Shown here: piece after piece, positions 1 through 8,739 of the stretch | Layout: the number at the start of each line of letters is the position of its first letter | Position numbering within the stretch: position 1 is the first letter of the stretch | Assembly: GCA_025936825.1 (NCBI GenBank) | Contig: JAICSO010000002.1 | Span: 186,001 to 250,000 of the forward strand | Origin: Terriglobales bacterium | GTDB taxonomy: Bacteria; Acidobacteriota; Terriglobia; Terriglobales; Acidobacteriaceae | Reading direction: 5' to 3' | Length of the DNA: 64,000 nt | Translations under genes and position numbers: made by a program | Notes under the pieces: model-generated | Database searches by the model: none | The model's input: the letters and a program-made list of their open reading frames with translations, nothing else | Told to the model about the DNA's origin: nothing

Positions 1-111
1 GACCTGCCGCCAGAACTCGTTGCGCTGAGACAATTTTGTGCAAAACTTGGCGCAAACCTCGCAGCTCCTAATGGATTCAAGACCATACAAGATGTCGAGA
101 TTATTCATTGA
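1..111 (+). CDS. C-terminal fragment of a gene entering from the left edge
   Basis: Frame 1 is open from the first base to a TGA at 109-111 and encodes 36 residues beginning DLPPELVALRQFCAKLG. The start lies outside the window. Composition is compatible with coding, but no family is recognisable. It would be a further gene of the integrated element that ends at the tRNA. An accidental open stretch of this length cannot be excluded. Confidence 0.35.
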   Translation, partial: DLPPELVALRQFCAKLGANLAAPNGFKTIQDVEIIH

Positions 112-184
112 CATGCAGGCCTTATACCCGTACCTTTCGACTCCCAAGTTGCATTAAATCGGGGGAAGTTGAGGAGGCACGGAA

Positions 185-1144
185 ATGCCAATACCAAACA
201 TCGCAATGTACTCAGCAGGAGGAAACCTGCTCCACACCTTCATCGCTTGGAGCTACCGCCGATCCTCCGATGCGAGCATTTGTGACACGCCGGGCGAACG
301 ATTACTCACTGTCGAGCCAGTGCTGTTCGAGGGCTTCCGTGCAGAGCAAGCCTTCGACAGAACCACGCATGTGGTGATCGATTACCTGGCGAGAGATCCC
401 AGCGACGCCCGTCCGAATGCCGCATGGCGCGAGCCTTGGAACCATCTAGTCGCGATTCTGCACACTGCGGCGCGGGACAAGTCCGGCAAGCACCTCTTCG
501 TGCCCAGTGATCGCTTTCGTGTCCAATACTCGCGCGACCGTCCGGACGTGTTCGAATACGAAAACTATGAGACCAATCACTGGATTGAAACTTGGCTTGT
601 CGCGAAGCTCGCCGCCTTCCAGGGGAAGTCCCAAGCGGCAATCTACGAAGCCGCTGTTCGTGGAGAATTTCGCAATCTGGCAAATGACTGTCGGTGTGAC
701 TTGATCAACGAGATCAATCGCCGCAACAACCCGAAGCGTAATCCGGGTGGTCCACTACTGTCTCTCGACGAAGCTCTCGACTCGGACGACGAAGACAGCG
801 AAGTCCTAGCAGATTACATCGTGAAGCCTTGCGTGATCGACCCGGTGGACTGGATTGAGGCGAACCGGCATGCACTTAACAACAACGGAGTGTACGACGT
901 CACCAAAGCTATCACGGATCAATTTTTAGTCGGCGGCGATACGGCCACGAAGGTTCTTGCGCTGCATTGGGGCGTGGGCTTACGTCAGGCTCAGCGTCGC
1001 GGCGGTGACGTGCTCTCCCGCATACGCACGCAGTTACGCGACACATCGATAATTCGCGATCTTTATAGCACTCTTGACGCTTACGCCAACCGAGAAGCTA
1101 TTCTCTGCCGGAATTCACTGGTTGATTACCCGCAGCTGCAATAG
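185..1144 (+). CDS. Hypothetical protein with weak sigma-factor-like features
   Basis: This encodes 319 residues and has a convincing ribosome binding site (GAGGAGG at 173-179) before ATG 185. I do not recognise the family with certainty. Residues about 160-200 (LANDCRCDLINEINRRNNP followed by LLSLDEALDSDDEDSE) resemble the region-2 end and acidic linker of sigma-70-type factors. The segment near 265-295 (ATKVLALHWGVGLRQAQRRG, then LSRIRTQLRD) could be a helix-turn-helix like region 4. By context it is a cargo or control gene of the integrative element with the integrase at 2435. An alternative is a phage-type protein of unknown function. Confidence 0.6.
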   Translation: MPIPNIAMYSAGGNLLHTFIAWSYRRSSDASICDTPGERLLTVEPVLFEGFRAEQAFDRTTHVVIDYLARDPSDARPNAAWREPWNHLVAILHTAARDKSGKHLFVPSDRFRVQYSRDRPDVFEYENYETNHWIETWLVAKLAAFQGKSQAAIYEAAVRGEFRNLANDCRCDLINEINRRNNPKRNPGGPLLSLDEALDSDDEDSEVLADYIVKPCVIDPVDWIEANRHALNNNGVYDVTKAITDQFLVGGDTATKVLALHWGVGLRQAQRRGGDVLSRIRTQLRDTSIIRDLYSTLDAYANREAILCRNSLVDYPQLQ

Positions 1145-1411
1145 ACAGTGTAGACGCGTAAATCTGGGGCGGTCCAAAGATTCTGCGTCCACTGATGTCG
1201 CATTCAGAAACCGGGCGGGAATAAGGATAGTAGAGAGATTGAACGGTGCTGCACTCCTTCTCTGTCCCTGATCAGTGCCCTCCGCCATTAGCGGATCAGA
1301 CCTCGGAACAGGCGGAGAAGGCTTCAAGGACACAGCGTGTAAGAAACCCAGAGCAGGAGCGACAACCACCATCAAACCGGCGACGGAGAGGTCGCAGCTA
1401 GGACTCAGCTT
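1145..1411. other. Intergenic gap inside the element, nothing recognised
   Basis: There is no convincing gene, terminator or repeat between the sigma-like gene and the zinc/HTH gene. Short open frames on both strands lack ribosome binding sites and family features. Confidence 0.5.
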
Positions 1412-2110
1412 ATGTCCACCACAGCAACCATTGTCAACCTTCACCGACCTACATTGCCACCCAGCACACTGAACGTAGCAGTCGTATCGTGTGCTACCGG
1501 CAAGAAGATGTTCAGCAACAGAAAAGAGGCGGAGGAGTTCGAGGCAACGAACCGCAGCCAGTTCCACCGTCCACCGCAGTACGCATATGAGTGTTCCCAA
1601 TGCGCTTCGTATCATCTCAGCTCGAAACCGCCGGATGCCTTTGCGTGCGGGCCATCAAATATCAAGCGGCTTGAATCTTTAGCACCGGCGAACTCCCGCA
1701 CATCAAACCTAAGACCACGCGGCGAGACCGAGGCCCAGGTCAGACAACTACACGAACAGGGCTTAAATAACGGTGCCATTGCCTCGAAGCTTGGCATCAC
1801 TCGCGCTGCCGTCGCATACCACAAGAACAAGATCGCTGGGATCACTCCTAAGGGGTCCGGAACTGTAAGACCGCTCCTTACGCAGCCGGACCTGGATGAA
1901 CAGCGCCGTAAGCTCCAAAACCAATACGAAGCCGACATGCGCATGCTGGACCAACGGCAGCAATGGATAGCTGAAGCGAATAAGCTCAGCATCAGTGAGT
2001 GCCAGGATGGCAAAGCGTTATTCCTGAAATACGGGCACCACGAACGCATGAGCATCCCGAAAGACAAGGTTGCTGAACTGGCTGACTCGCTAAGGCCGTG
2101 GGTAATCTAG
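1412..2110 (+). CDS. Putative zinc-binding / helix-turn-helix protein of the element
   Basis: This encodes 232 residues. Residues about 30-72 contain MFSNRKEAEEFEA followed by YECSQCASYHLSS, a pattern (basic/aromatic start, CxxC, then HLSS or HLTS) that I associate with small metal-binding domains on phages and plasmids. Residues about 110-140 (LHEQGLNNGAIASKLGITRA) read as a helix-turn-helix of the Hin/resolvase or HTH_23 type. The C-terminal third is a charged helical tail. It is probably a DNA-binding regulator or accessory protein of the element. No strong ribosome binding site precedes ATG 1412, so the exact start is uncertain. Confidence 0.55.
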   Translation: MSTTATIVNLHRPTLPPSTLNVAVVSCATGKKMFSNRKEAEEFEATNRSQFHRPPQYAYECSQCASYHLSSKPPDAFACGPSNIKRLESLAPANSRTSNLRPRGETEAQVRQLHEQGLNNGAIASKLGITRAAVAYHKNKIAGITPKGSGTVRPLLTQPDLDEQRRKLQNQYEADMRMLDQRQQWIAEANKLSISECQDGKALFLKYGHHERMSIPKDKVAELADSLRPWVI

Positions 2111-2210
2111 CTTTTAGCTGGGGCACCCGCGCCACATACCGCTAGTTGGCGCAGACCAAGGGGCCTTAAACTGGCAGAGGACCGCGAGTCTACTGCAAGA
2201 TCCGTCCGAA

Positions 2211-2333
2211 ATGGCGGTAGAAAAACTCGCGGTTCAGCCCATAGAAAACGAAGGACGCCGTGAGCGTCGCCTGCAGTCCCGGTACAGGCTGCAATTCATG
2301 GAGGCGGACGCTGACGAGCAGCACGTTGAATAG
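2211..2333 (+). CDS. Possible 40-aa highly charged small protein
   Basis: In the gap before the integrase, ATG 2211 opens a 40-codon frame ending at TAG 2331-2333. It is rich in Arg, Glu and Gln (for example EGRRERRLQSRYRLQF). The same frame stays open upstream to about 2135 without a start codon, so this may be the remnant of a longer gene. No ribosome binding site or family is visible. Confidence 0.2.
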   Translation: MAVEKLAVQPIENEGRRERRLQSRYRLQFMEADADEQHVE

Positions 2334-2434
2334 ACGTGGGCTGCTGGCTATCGCCGACGACCAAACGGGGATTGTAAACGCGGGAAACGCGATCCCTGAG
2401 AAGACCGCTAGGTTTTCCGCCGAGGCATGGAATC

Positions 2435-3907
2435 ATGTCTGCCGGTGCGAACTTTTCAACCACGATTACTGCGAATCAGTACGCCGCTATTGAGACAGAA
2501 TGCGCTTCGGTATTGCAATTCCAGCACGGTCCCAGTAATGTTGCGCAAGCAACGACTGTGAGGCGGAAACGAGGACCATCGTTGAGCCGCCGAAAAGGAC
2601 AGAACGGTACTGTGTATCAACGCAACCGAAGACAAACCGACAAATGGCTACCCAATGAGCCAGCCTATGGGCGTTACTGGGAGGACACGCCGAACGGCAG
2701 AACCAAACGCGCAATTCCATTGGGGCTGCACCGTACTAGAACCCTTGCGTATCAGAAGCTGCAGCAGCACATCGCCGCCGAAGGAATCAATGACGCGGAA
2801 ACATTCGCAGTGAACACGCGCCCCGCGGTGACATTCCGGCAACAGGGTAGGGTTTGGATGAAGTCCTTGTCTGAGCGTCGTCGCCGTCCAGTTCGACCTG
2901 CAACCATCGACAATTACCAGTGGCTACTTGATAGTCGGTTGTTGGACTACTTCGGAGAGATGCCGATTGCAGACATCTCGAACGGAGCGGTGAAGAAGTT
3001 TGTTGATGCGCTGGTTGGGGAAGGGAAGGTGGGACCGAAGACCATTAAGGAGTATGTCGGTGTGGTCAAGCTGGTAGTGGCGTCGGCCATTGATGAAGAT
3101 GGCGATCAGCTCTATCCGCGCAACTGGAATCACGACTTCATCGGGATGCCGATTGTGGACAGGAGCAGACAGCGACGGCCAACCATCACGGCTGCGGGAG
3201 TTGAGCACCTACTGGCGACAGTGAATGCCAACCGCTATTATGTGCTCTTCGCCGCGTTGGCTGGTCTCGGTTTGCGTGTAGAAGAAATTCTCGCTCTGCG
3301 CGTGTCACACGTCAGTGAGGACGGGCGTGTTGTCCATGTGCGGCGCTCGATTTACTTCCGGACCAGAGAGGACTTGGAGGGAACAAAGACCAAGGCGGGG
3401 ATTCGAGATGTGGATGTGCCCGCCCCACTCGCTGCACTTCTGCGGTTGCAGGTCGGCTCTCGTACTTCGGGCTACCTGTTCACCACGAAGAGCGGTCGGC
3501 CATTGAGCGAACGAAACGTGCTTCGTATGCTCTACCGACACGACATCAAGGGCGGATTCCGTATGTTCCGTCGCTTCCGAGTCGAGACCCTGCGCAAGGC
3601 GGGTGTGCCTGAACATCTGATTCGCTACTGGATCGGTCACTCCAGTCACGATGATGAAATTGGTCAAGCTACACGCAACGCTACCGTCACTGATCTCTAC
3701 GCCGCAGGCGTGAAGAACGATGTGCAGTGGCGGCAGGAGTGGTGCGAGAAGGCTGGATTAGGCTTTACGCTGGTGTCGCCGGTGCTTCCGAAGTACGCAT
3801 CGAACACGCGGCGTGAATATGCAGCAAGTTTGCCAATTGGACTACATGGACTACAAAACCGACTGCCGGGTCGGTTTGTGGAGTCCGCAACCAGTGCATT
3901 ACAATAG
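2435..3907 (+). CDS. int: Tyrosine recombinase / integrase
   Basis: This 490-residue site-specific recombinase would catalyse integration and excision of the element to its left. Residues about 130-240 form a SAM-like core-binding domain (QQGRVWMKSLSERRRRP ... VDALVGEGKVGPKTIKEYV). The catalytic domain has the box I Arg in LGLRVEEILALRV (about residue 280), a box II region FRMFRRFRVETLRK, the second His in YWIGHSS, and a nucleophile Tyr in VTDLY (about 421). The usual HxxR of box II reads RxxR, which is noteworthy. The gene stops 11 bp before tRNA-Arg and its last codons overlap a long inverted repeat and a possible tRNA promoter. The N-terminal 50 residues are poorly conserved, so a later start is possible. 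Confidence 0.93.
   Translation: MSAGANFSTTITANQYAAIETECASVLQFQHGPSNVAQATTVRRKRGPSLSRRKGQNGTVYQRNRRQTDKWLPNEPAYGRYWEDTPNGRTKRAIPLGLHRTRTLAYQKLQQHIAAEGINDAETFAVNTRPAVTFRQQGRVWMKSLSERRRRPVRPATIDNYQWLLDSRLLDYFGEMPIADISNGAVKKFVDALVGEGKVGPKTIKEYVGVVKLVVASAIDEDGDQLYPRNWNHDFIGMPIVDRSRQRRPTITAAGVEHLLATVNANRYYVLFAALAGLGLRVEEILALRVSHVSEDGRVVHVRRSIYFRTREDLEGTKTKAGIRDVDVPAPLAALLRLQVGSRTSGYLFTTKSGRPLSERNVLRMLYRHDIKGGFRMFRRFRVETLRKAGVPEHLIRYWIGHSSHDDEIGQATRNATVTDLYAAGVKNDVQWRQEWCEKAGLGFTLVSPVLPKYASNTRREYAASLPIGLHGLQNRLPGRFVESATSALQ
3848..3886. repeat. Imperfect inverted repeat at the 3' end of the integrase gene
   Basis: The left arm (3848-3862, GGACTACAAAACCGA) and right arm (3871-3886, TCGGTTTGTGGAGTCC) pair with one bulge, including a perfect 7-bp inner part (AAACCGA/TCGGTTT) around an 8-nt centre. 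Tyrosine recombinases bind inverted core sites, so this could be part of the attachment site. It could also act as an RNA hairpin ending the integrase transcript. There is no T-run. Confidence 0.45.
3876..3905 (+). promoter_or_regulatory. Possible tRNA-Arg promoter inside the end of the integrase gene
   Basis: TTGTGG at 3876-3881 and TACAAT at 3900-3905 are separated by 18 bp and would start RNA a few bases before the tRNA at 3919. The -10 is good and the -35 is weak. If used, the tRNA depends on a promoter carried by the inserted element. Confidence 0.35.
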
Positions 3908-3918
3908 CTTTACGCGAC

Positions 3919-3995
3919 GCGCCCTTAGCTCAGTTGGATAGAGCGTCTGGCTACGAACCAGAAGGTCGGGAGTTCGAATCTCTCAGGGCGCGCCA
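3919..3995 (+). tRNA. tRNA-Arg (anticodon ACG)
   Basis: A complete 77-nt cloverleaf can be drawn. The acceptor GCGCCCT pairs with AGGGCGC, the D arm is GCTC/GAGC, and the anticodon stem TCTGG/CCAGA encloses loop CTACGAA with anticodon ACG. The T arm is GGGAG/CTCTC with loop TTCGAAT, followed by discriminator G and an encoded CCA. Its 5' end is 11 bp from the integrase stop and its CCA is 2 bp from the stop codon of the convergent nuclease gene. Confidence 0.97.
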
Positions 3996-3997
3996 TT

Positions 3998-4948
3998 TTA
4001 TTGCAATTCGTCATTCAACAGGTTCGCCAAGCGCACTCCGGCAAGGGCCACGCGTTGGCGTGCGACTTTCTTTGCCGCGGTCTTATACGCCGGCGTCAGG
4101 GTAAACGGTCCATTGCCATTGGCAACAGGCGCCGCGTAGACAGTCTGCTCGGCGGCATCGAAGCTCTCGGCAGCCCAGTCCGCCGCGTCCGTCTTTGTGG
4201 CGAGAGTGGCATCGGCAGTCGGCAGGTTTCGCCCAACAGTAGCTGCGCTGCTGGCTTTGGAACTCGTTCCCAGCAAATCGTCCCAAAAGGCATGCAGTTC
4301 CTGCTTGCACGGTGCGGAACACAACGTCACCAGGTTTCCGCCGTGATCGCCTTGCGGATCGGCGCTGCTGACGCGCGTGGCGGCGTGCAGTGGCTGATGA
4401 ATATCGCCCACCAGGTGTTCCAGCCAGACCAGGTCGTACGACTTCTTCGCGTCTGGATCGTTGGAGGCCAATACCGCGCGGAATGCTGTGATCTGCGTCT
4501 GCACATTCGGTGTGGGAAGCGAAGGAAGGGGCGTGCCGTCGGTCGAGAATGGCGTATCCACGAAATGCCAGTACTTGTGATGCAAGTGGTCGGAATAGCC
4601 AACGTTCTGGGAAGAGGTGGCGCCGTCTGGGCGATCGCCATTCTCGATTCCATCGTCGCTGTAACCAGTCTTGTGCTTGATATAGTCCGGCCAGGTTGCA
4701 GCCATCATGAAAATCAGCATCTTGCTTTTTGCTGCCGACGTGCCGCTAGGCACAGCTGCTTTCCAGTGACTGTAATCCGGGTTGAGGCGCAGCAGTTGAT
4801 TCACGCGAGCTTTGGTCCCGGTATTCAAGTGCTGATAGGCAACGTAGGCTACCGCCATGTGGCCTTCGTTGTCCCATGCAAACGTCGGGACGTTGAGTAC
4901 CAAGGCGAGCACCAACAGCAAGCAGAACAGATTCCGTGCACGTGGCAT
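3998..4948 (-). CDS. S1/P1-type nuclease, exported
   Basis: This 316-residue protein of the zinc-dependent S1/P1 nuclease (phospholipase C-like) fold should degrade single-stranded RNA/DNA outside the cytoplasm. A signal peptide (hydrophobic LLLVLALVL) is followed by a Trp in FAWDNEGH, which becomes the mature N-terminal Trp that ligates zinc in this family. Other ligand motifs are visible: WPDYIK, YWHFVD, HLVGDIHQPLH, GDHGGN and ELHAFWDD. ATG 4948 is preferred over the GTG two codons upstream because GGAG lies 7 nt before it. The gene is convergent with tRNA-Arg, and its stop almost touches the tRNA 3' end. Confidence 0.93.
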   Translation of the reverse strand: MPRARNLFCLLLVLALVLNVPTFAWDNEGHMAVAYVAYQHLNTGTKARVNQLLRLNPDYSHWKAAVPSGTSAAKSKMLIFMMAATWPDYIKHKTGYSDDGIENGDRPDGATSSQNVGYSDHLHHKYWHFVDTPFSTDGTPLPSLPTPNVQTQITAFRAVLASNDPDAKKSYDLVWLEHLVGDIHQPLHAATRVSSADPQGDHGGNLVTLCSAPCKQELHAFWDDLLGTSSKASSAATVGRNLPTADATLATKTDAADWAAESFDAAEQTVYAAPVANGNGPFTLTPAYKTAAKKVARQRVALAGVRLANLLNDELQ

Positions 4949-4954
4949 ACACAC

Positions 4955-5213
4955 GCTCCAATTCGAACCTGAATTTGTCCCGAAGAGGTAAACCCAACTA
5001 AGAGGGGGGAGAGCACAGAAATAATGTCATGCGTCAGGAGGCAGTGCAAACGATTTGGATTATTGTTCTGTTTTTGTAACAAAAATTGTCGCGCGGAATG
5101 CGAGTCGCTCTTTCGCAGGATCGACAGCAGAGCCCCCCGAACGCAACGACTGCTCAGGCATTCCATCTTCGACGGTGTCACCTCACCCTCAAATAACGTA
5201 CTATCAAAATTTC
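4955..5213. other. Divergent intergenic region
   Basis: This lies between the nuclease and the membrane-protein gene, which are transcribed away from each other, so it must hold both promoters. I see no clear consensus promoter or repeat. An in-frame extension of the rightward gene to TTG 5055 exists but has no typical N-terminus. Confidence 0.4.
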
Positions 5214-6788
5214 ATGTTCAGCGCTGGCAAGTCCCCAAGAAGCGTTGTCATTTGGCTCGCGATGGTTGCCGCCCTGCTCGCTTTCTGCGTCCAGTCGGGC
5301 GAAACAGGCTCCGCCGATACCGCGCACCGTCTGCAGACCGCCCACTCCTTCTGGACTTCCCAGCCCCCCGTGTTCCCCAATGAATATCCAGAATTTGGCG
5401 TACATGGGCGCGGCGGAAAAATTTACGACTGGTATGGCATCGGGCAGCCGCTGCTCATGCTGCCCTTCGACATTGTCGGCACAGGCATTTCAAAGCTGCC
5501 GATTTTCGGTGACTACGGCGATACCGATCCCACGGTGCGCAGTATTGTCGTGACCTACAGCGTGAATGTCTTTCTGAATGTGCTCACGGCCCTGGTGTGT
5601 TATCGCTTTCTCCTTCTGCTGGGTTTCGATCTGGCGCAGGCAATTGCAGGTGTGCTGGCCCTGCTGTTCTGCACCACTCATCTCCACTACACCCAGAACA
5701 TGATGGAGAACAATTACATTCAGCTGCTGACGTTCACTGGGTTGCGATATCAGTACGAGTGGCTGCGAACAGGGAAGAGGCGCCCATTAATTATCGGATC
5801 GGCCGCGTTCGGCTTGAACCTGTTGACTCGGCTAACCACCGGGCTCGACCTGATGTTCGGCGGCGTATTCCTCCTGCTGGTGCTCGCATTTGAGCGTGCC
5901 GGCAGACGCGAGTTCCGGACAAAACTCGTTGAGTACCTAAGGTGCGCACTTCCGGTCTATGTACCCTTCCTTTTCTTTGATCGCTTGTATCAGTTCTATC
6001 GGTTTGGGAGTTGGACCAGCACCTACGTCAAAGTTGCCGCTCTCGAACAACGACTACGGGATCCCAGTCTCGCCGCAGACTTTCCCTGGACCACGCCCTT
6101 TGTGAAGGGGTTCCTCGGCCCTCTCATATCGCCGGAAAAGTTTATCTTCCTCTTTGACCCGCTGATTGTACTGAGCATCCTGCTCAGCATCCTGGCCTGG
6201 AAACGGTTCACTCCCACAGTGAAAGCGTACTTGCTCTGCATGTTTGCTCTTATTCTCGCGTACATCTGCTTCTATGCGCGTTACTTCGAGTGGAGTGGAA
6301 ATTTCGCGTGGGGAGACCGGTACGTCTCAACTGCGGTCCAGATGGCCGCATTCATTTCGGTTCCCTTGCTGTTGAAGTTTCGCGCCCACCTCGGGAAAGC
6401 ACTGTGGAGTTTCGGAATGTTTCTCGTGGGGGCAAGCCTGGTGATCCAGATTGCATCACTGGCTTTCTGGCTTCCTCTTGAGATTTACCAGGGAGACGAT
6501 TTTGGCCACCCCCAATGGGTGATCTGGTTGCGCTTCAAGAACATCGTCGCGTTCGCGCTTGGAAAAATGGACGTCTGGGGGCTAAACACCGATTCCATGA
6601 CCTACGACCAGTGGGATTACCAGCACATCACCTGCTGGAATTTCTTGCCGTTTGTGCTCAGGAGAATTGGCGCCGCGCCGAGGTGGGTGGTGGATGCAGC
6701 GTTGGCGGTCTGGGCCGCCGCGATTGCAGCTCTCGGGATTTCACTCGCGAAACTGCGAAAAGCAGTTTCGCGAGTGCCTGAAGCCTAA
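5214..6788 (+). CDS. Polytopic membrane protein, possibly GT-C-type glycosyltransferase-like
   Basis: From ATG 5214 the protein has 524 residues with about ten or eleven hydrophobic helices. Conserved-looking loops include VHGRGGKIYDWYGIGQPL near the N-terminus and a long periplasmic-type segment (EWSGNFAWGDRYVSTAVQ). The order (TM1, large loop with acidic/aromatic residues, then many TMs) resembles GT-C/ArnT-like glycosyltransferases, but no catalytic motif is secure, so function is inferred only loosely. The start at 5214 is chosen because the first helix follows directly; no ribosome binding site is seen. The last codons overlap a 15-bp hairpin, and the stop codon lies inside a heptamer repeat. 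Confidence 0.7.
   Translation: MFSAGKSPRSVVIWLAMVAALLAFCVQSGETGSADTAHRLQTAHSFWTSQPPVFPNEYPEFGVHGRGGKIYDWYGIGQPLLMLPFDIVGTGISKLPIFGDYGDTDPTVRSIVVTYSVNVFLNVLTALVCYRFLLLLGFDLAQAIAGVLALLFCTTHLHYTQNMMENNYIQLLTFTGLRYQYEWLRTGKRRPLIIGSAAFGLNLLTRLTTGLDLMFGGVFLLLVLAFERAGRREFRTKLVEYLRCALPVYVPFLFFDRLYQFYRFGSWTSTYVKVAALEQRLRDPSLAADFPWTTPFVKGFLGPLISPEKFIFLFDPLIVLSILLSILAWKRFTPTVKAYLLCMFALILAYICFYARYFEWSGNFAWGDRYVSTAVQMAAFISVPLLLKFRAHLGKALWSFGMFLVGASLVIQIASLAFWLPLEIYQGDDFGHPQWVIWLRFKNIVAFALGKMDVWGLNTDSMTYDQWDYQHITCWNFLPFVLRRIGAAPRWVVDAALAVWAAAIAALGISLAKLRKAVSRVPEA
6742..6776. repeat. Perfect 15-bp inverted repeat with GAAAA loop at the end of the membrane-protein gene
   Basis: CACTCGCGAAACTGC (6742-6756) and its exact complement GCAGTTTCGCGAGTG (6762-6776) surround a 5-nt loop. 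It lies within the last coding codons and runs directly into the heptamer tract at 6776. There is no T-run, so intrinsic termination is not obvious; mRNA 3'-end stabilisation is an alternative. Confidence 0.8.
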
Positions 6789-6803
6789 AGCCTGAAGCCT
6801 GAG
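6776..6803. repeat. Heptamer tract A (4 units, GCCTGAA type)
   Basis: There are four consecutive 7-bp units (GCCTGAA, GCCTAAA, GCCTGAA, GCCTGAG). The second unit provides the TAA stop (6786-6788) of the membrane-protein gene. The tract lies between the convergent ends of that gene and glmS. Confidence 0.85.
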
Positions 6804-6812
6804 GCCCTCTCC

Positions 6813-8687
6813 CTACTCCACCGTCACCGACTTCGCCAGGTTTCTCGGCTGATCTACGTCGCAGCCACGGCGCACGGCGATGTGATAAGCCAGCAGCTGT
6901 AGCGGCACGATTTCCAGGATCGGCAGTAACTCTTCCGGAGCTTCGGGCACGTAGATTACGTGGTCGGCCGCTTCCTTGATCTCGTGATCGCCTTCGGTCG
7001 CGATGGCGATCACTTGTCCTGAGCGCGCTTTCACTTCCTTCAGGTTTGAGCTGGTTTTTTCGTACCGCAGCATCGAGAGCGGATCTTTCGGATCCCGCGT
7101 CGCGAGGATCACAACCGGCAGGTTCTCGTCGATGAGAGCGTTTGGTCCATGCTTCATCTCCCCGGCCGGGTAGCCTTCCGCGTGAATGTAAGAGATTTCT
7201 TTCAGCTTTAGCGCGCCTTCGAGCGCAATGGGATAGTGAATGCCGCGTCCCAAAAATAGGAAGTCTTGTGAGCGAACATACTGCTTGGCCAAGTCCTCGC
7301 AGTCTTCTTCGTGTGTGAGCAGGTGTTCGAGTTTGCCCGGGATCCGCGTGAGCTCATGGACCAGTTTGCGCGCCTGATCGTCGGAAATATTTCCGCGAAC
7401 CTCGCCAAGATACAAGGCAAAGAGATAAAGCGCCGTTAACTGTGCGGTGAACGCCTTGGTTGACGCAACGCCGATTTCCGGCCCCGCGTGCGTGTAGATG
7501 GTTCCAGCCGCCTCACGTGTGATCATCGAGCCCACAACGTTACAGATCGCCAAGGTTTTCGAGCCTTTTGCTTTGGCTTCCCGCTGAGCGGCGATGGTGT
7601 CGGCGGTTTCGCCGGATTGCGAAATCACAATCGTAATCGTGTCGCCGGGGACAATGGGGTCGCGGTAGCGCCATTCACTGGCGTAATCGACTTCCACCGG
7701 AACCCGCGCCAGCCGTTCGATCATGAACTTGCCAGCCTGGGCCGCATGCCAACTGGTGCCGCAAGCCGCGATGTTGATCTTCTTAACTGCTTTGAACTCG
7801 GCCTCGGTGATCTCCATCTCATCCAGAAACACGTGACCGGTTTCCTGCGAAATGCGTCCCAAAGTCGTATCGCGTACCGAGCGCGGCTGCTCATAGATTT
7901 CTTTGAGCATGAAGTGCCTGAAGCCGCCCTTTTCCGCCATGATCGGATCCCAGGTGACGTGCTGTACCTGGCGCGTAATGGGCTGACCGTTGAAGTCGGT
8001 GAGGCGTACGCCTTCAGGCGTGATGACTGCCAAGTCGCCATCCGCGAGGAAAAACAAATCGCGCGTGTGATAAAGAATCGCCGGAACATCCGACGCAACG
8101 AAATATTCATCCTTGCCTAATCCAATAACCGCCGGCGGTCCATTCCGCGCGGCAACAATTTTGTTGGGCTCATCGACAGAAATCACGGCCAGCGCAAAGA
8201 CGCCCGTAAGCTGAGTAACCGTCTTGCGCACTGCCTCTTCCAATGATGGCCGATGTCCATTGCCTCCATGCAAGTAGTACTTCTCGATCATGTGGGCAAC
8301 GATTTCGGTATCGGTTTCGGTCGTGAACTTGTGCCCTTCTTCAGCCAACTTCTTCTTCAATGAAACGTAGTTTTCGATGATGCCGTTGTGAACAACCACT
8401 ATCTTGCCGGTGCAATCACGATGCGGGTGCGCGTTTTCTTCGGTGGGGCGCCCGTGCGTAGCCCAGCGAGTGTGGCCGATCCCATAGGTACCGTCCATCG
8501 GCTTGAGGCGGATGACCTCTTCGAGATTACGCAGCTTGCCCTCGGCACGGCGGATCTGTAGGCCTTCGCCGTTTCCGCACACCGCTATCCCAGCTGAGTC
8601 GTATCCGCGATACTCCAGCCGCCTCAGGCCGTCCAGGATGACTGGAACGACCCTCTTCTTACCCACGTATCCCACGATTCCGCACAT
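6813..8687 (-). CDS. glmS: Glutamine--fructose-6-phosphate aminotransferase (isomerizing)
   Basis: This 624-residue cytoplasmic enzyme makes glucosamine-6-phosphate from fructose-6-phosphate and glutamine, the first step towards UDP-GlcNAc. The N-terminus [12 protein letters not shown] supplies Cys2, the Ntn glutaminase nucleophile; [15 protein letters not shown] and [18 protein letters not shown] are hallmark segments. Two SIS sugar-isomerase domains follow ([42 protein letters not shown]), and the C-terminus [11 protein letters not shown] is the family signature. Length is typical. No glmS-ribozyme-like leader fits in the 52 bp to purS upstream, with which it may share a transcript. Confidence 0.98.
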   Translation of the reverse strand: MCGIVGYVGKKRVVPVILDGLRRLEYRGYDSAGIAVCGNGEGLQIRRAEGKLRNLEEVIRLKPMDGTYGIGHTRWATHGRPTEENAHPHRDCTGKIVVVHNGIIENYVSLKKKLAEEGHKFTTETDTEIVAHMIEKYYLHGGNGHRPSLEEAVRKTVTQLTGVFALAVISVDEPNKIVAARNGPPAVIGLGKDEYFVASDVPAILYHTRDLFFLADGDLAVITPEGVRLTDFNGQPITRQVQHVTWDPIMAEKGGFRHFMLKEIYEQPRSVRDTTLGRISQETGHVFLDEMEITEAEFKAVKKINIAACGTSWHAAQAGKFMIERLARVPVEVDYASEWRYRDPIVPGDTITIVISQSGETADTIAAQREAKAKGSKTLAICNVVGSMITREAAGTIYTHAGPEIGVASTKAFTAQLTALYLFALYLGEVRGNISDDQARKLVHELTRIPGKLEHLLTHEEDCEDLAKQYVRSQDFLFLGRGIHYPIALEGALKLKEISYIHAEGYPAGEMKHGPNALIDENLPVVILATRDPKDPLSMLRYEKTSSNLKEVKARSGQVIAIATEGDHEIKEAADHVIYVPEAPEELLPILEIVPLQLLAYHIAVRRGCDVDQPRNLAKSVTVE

Positions 8688-8739
8688 GGCAGACTGCTCC
8701 TAAAATGTTGTGGGGAGAACTACTCGAACCAAATCTGAA

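Noticed and set aside
2260-2493. 77-codon frame before the integrase
   Set aside because: No ribosome binding site, overlaps the integrase start in another frame, composition not protein-like.
4001-4972. Rightward 323-codon frame opposite the S1/P1 nuclease
   Set aside because: It is antisense to a gene with clear family motifs and has no ribosome binding site or recognisable domain.
7488-8120. Rightward frame opposite glmS
   Set aside because: Shadow of the well-conserved glmS reading frame.
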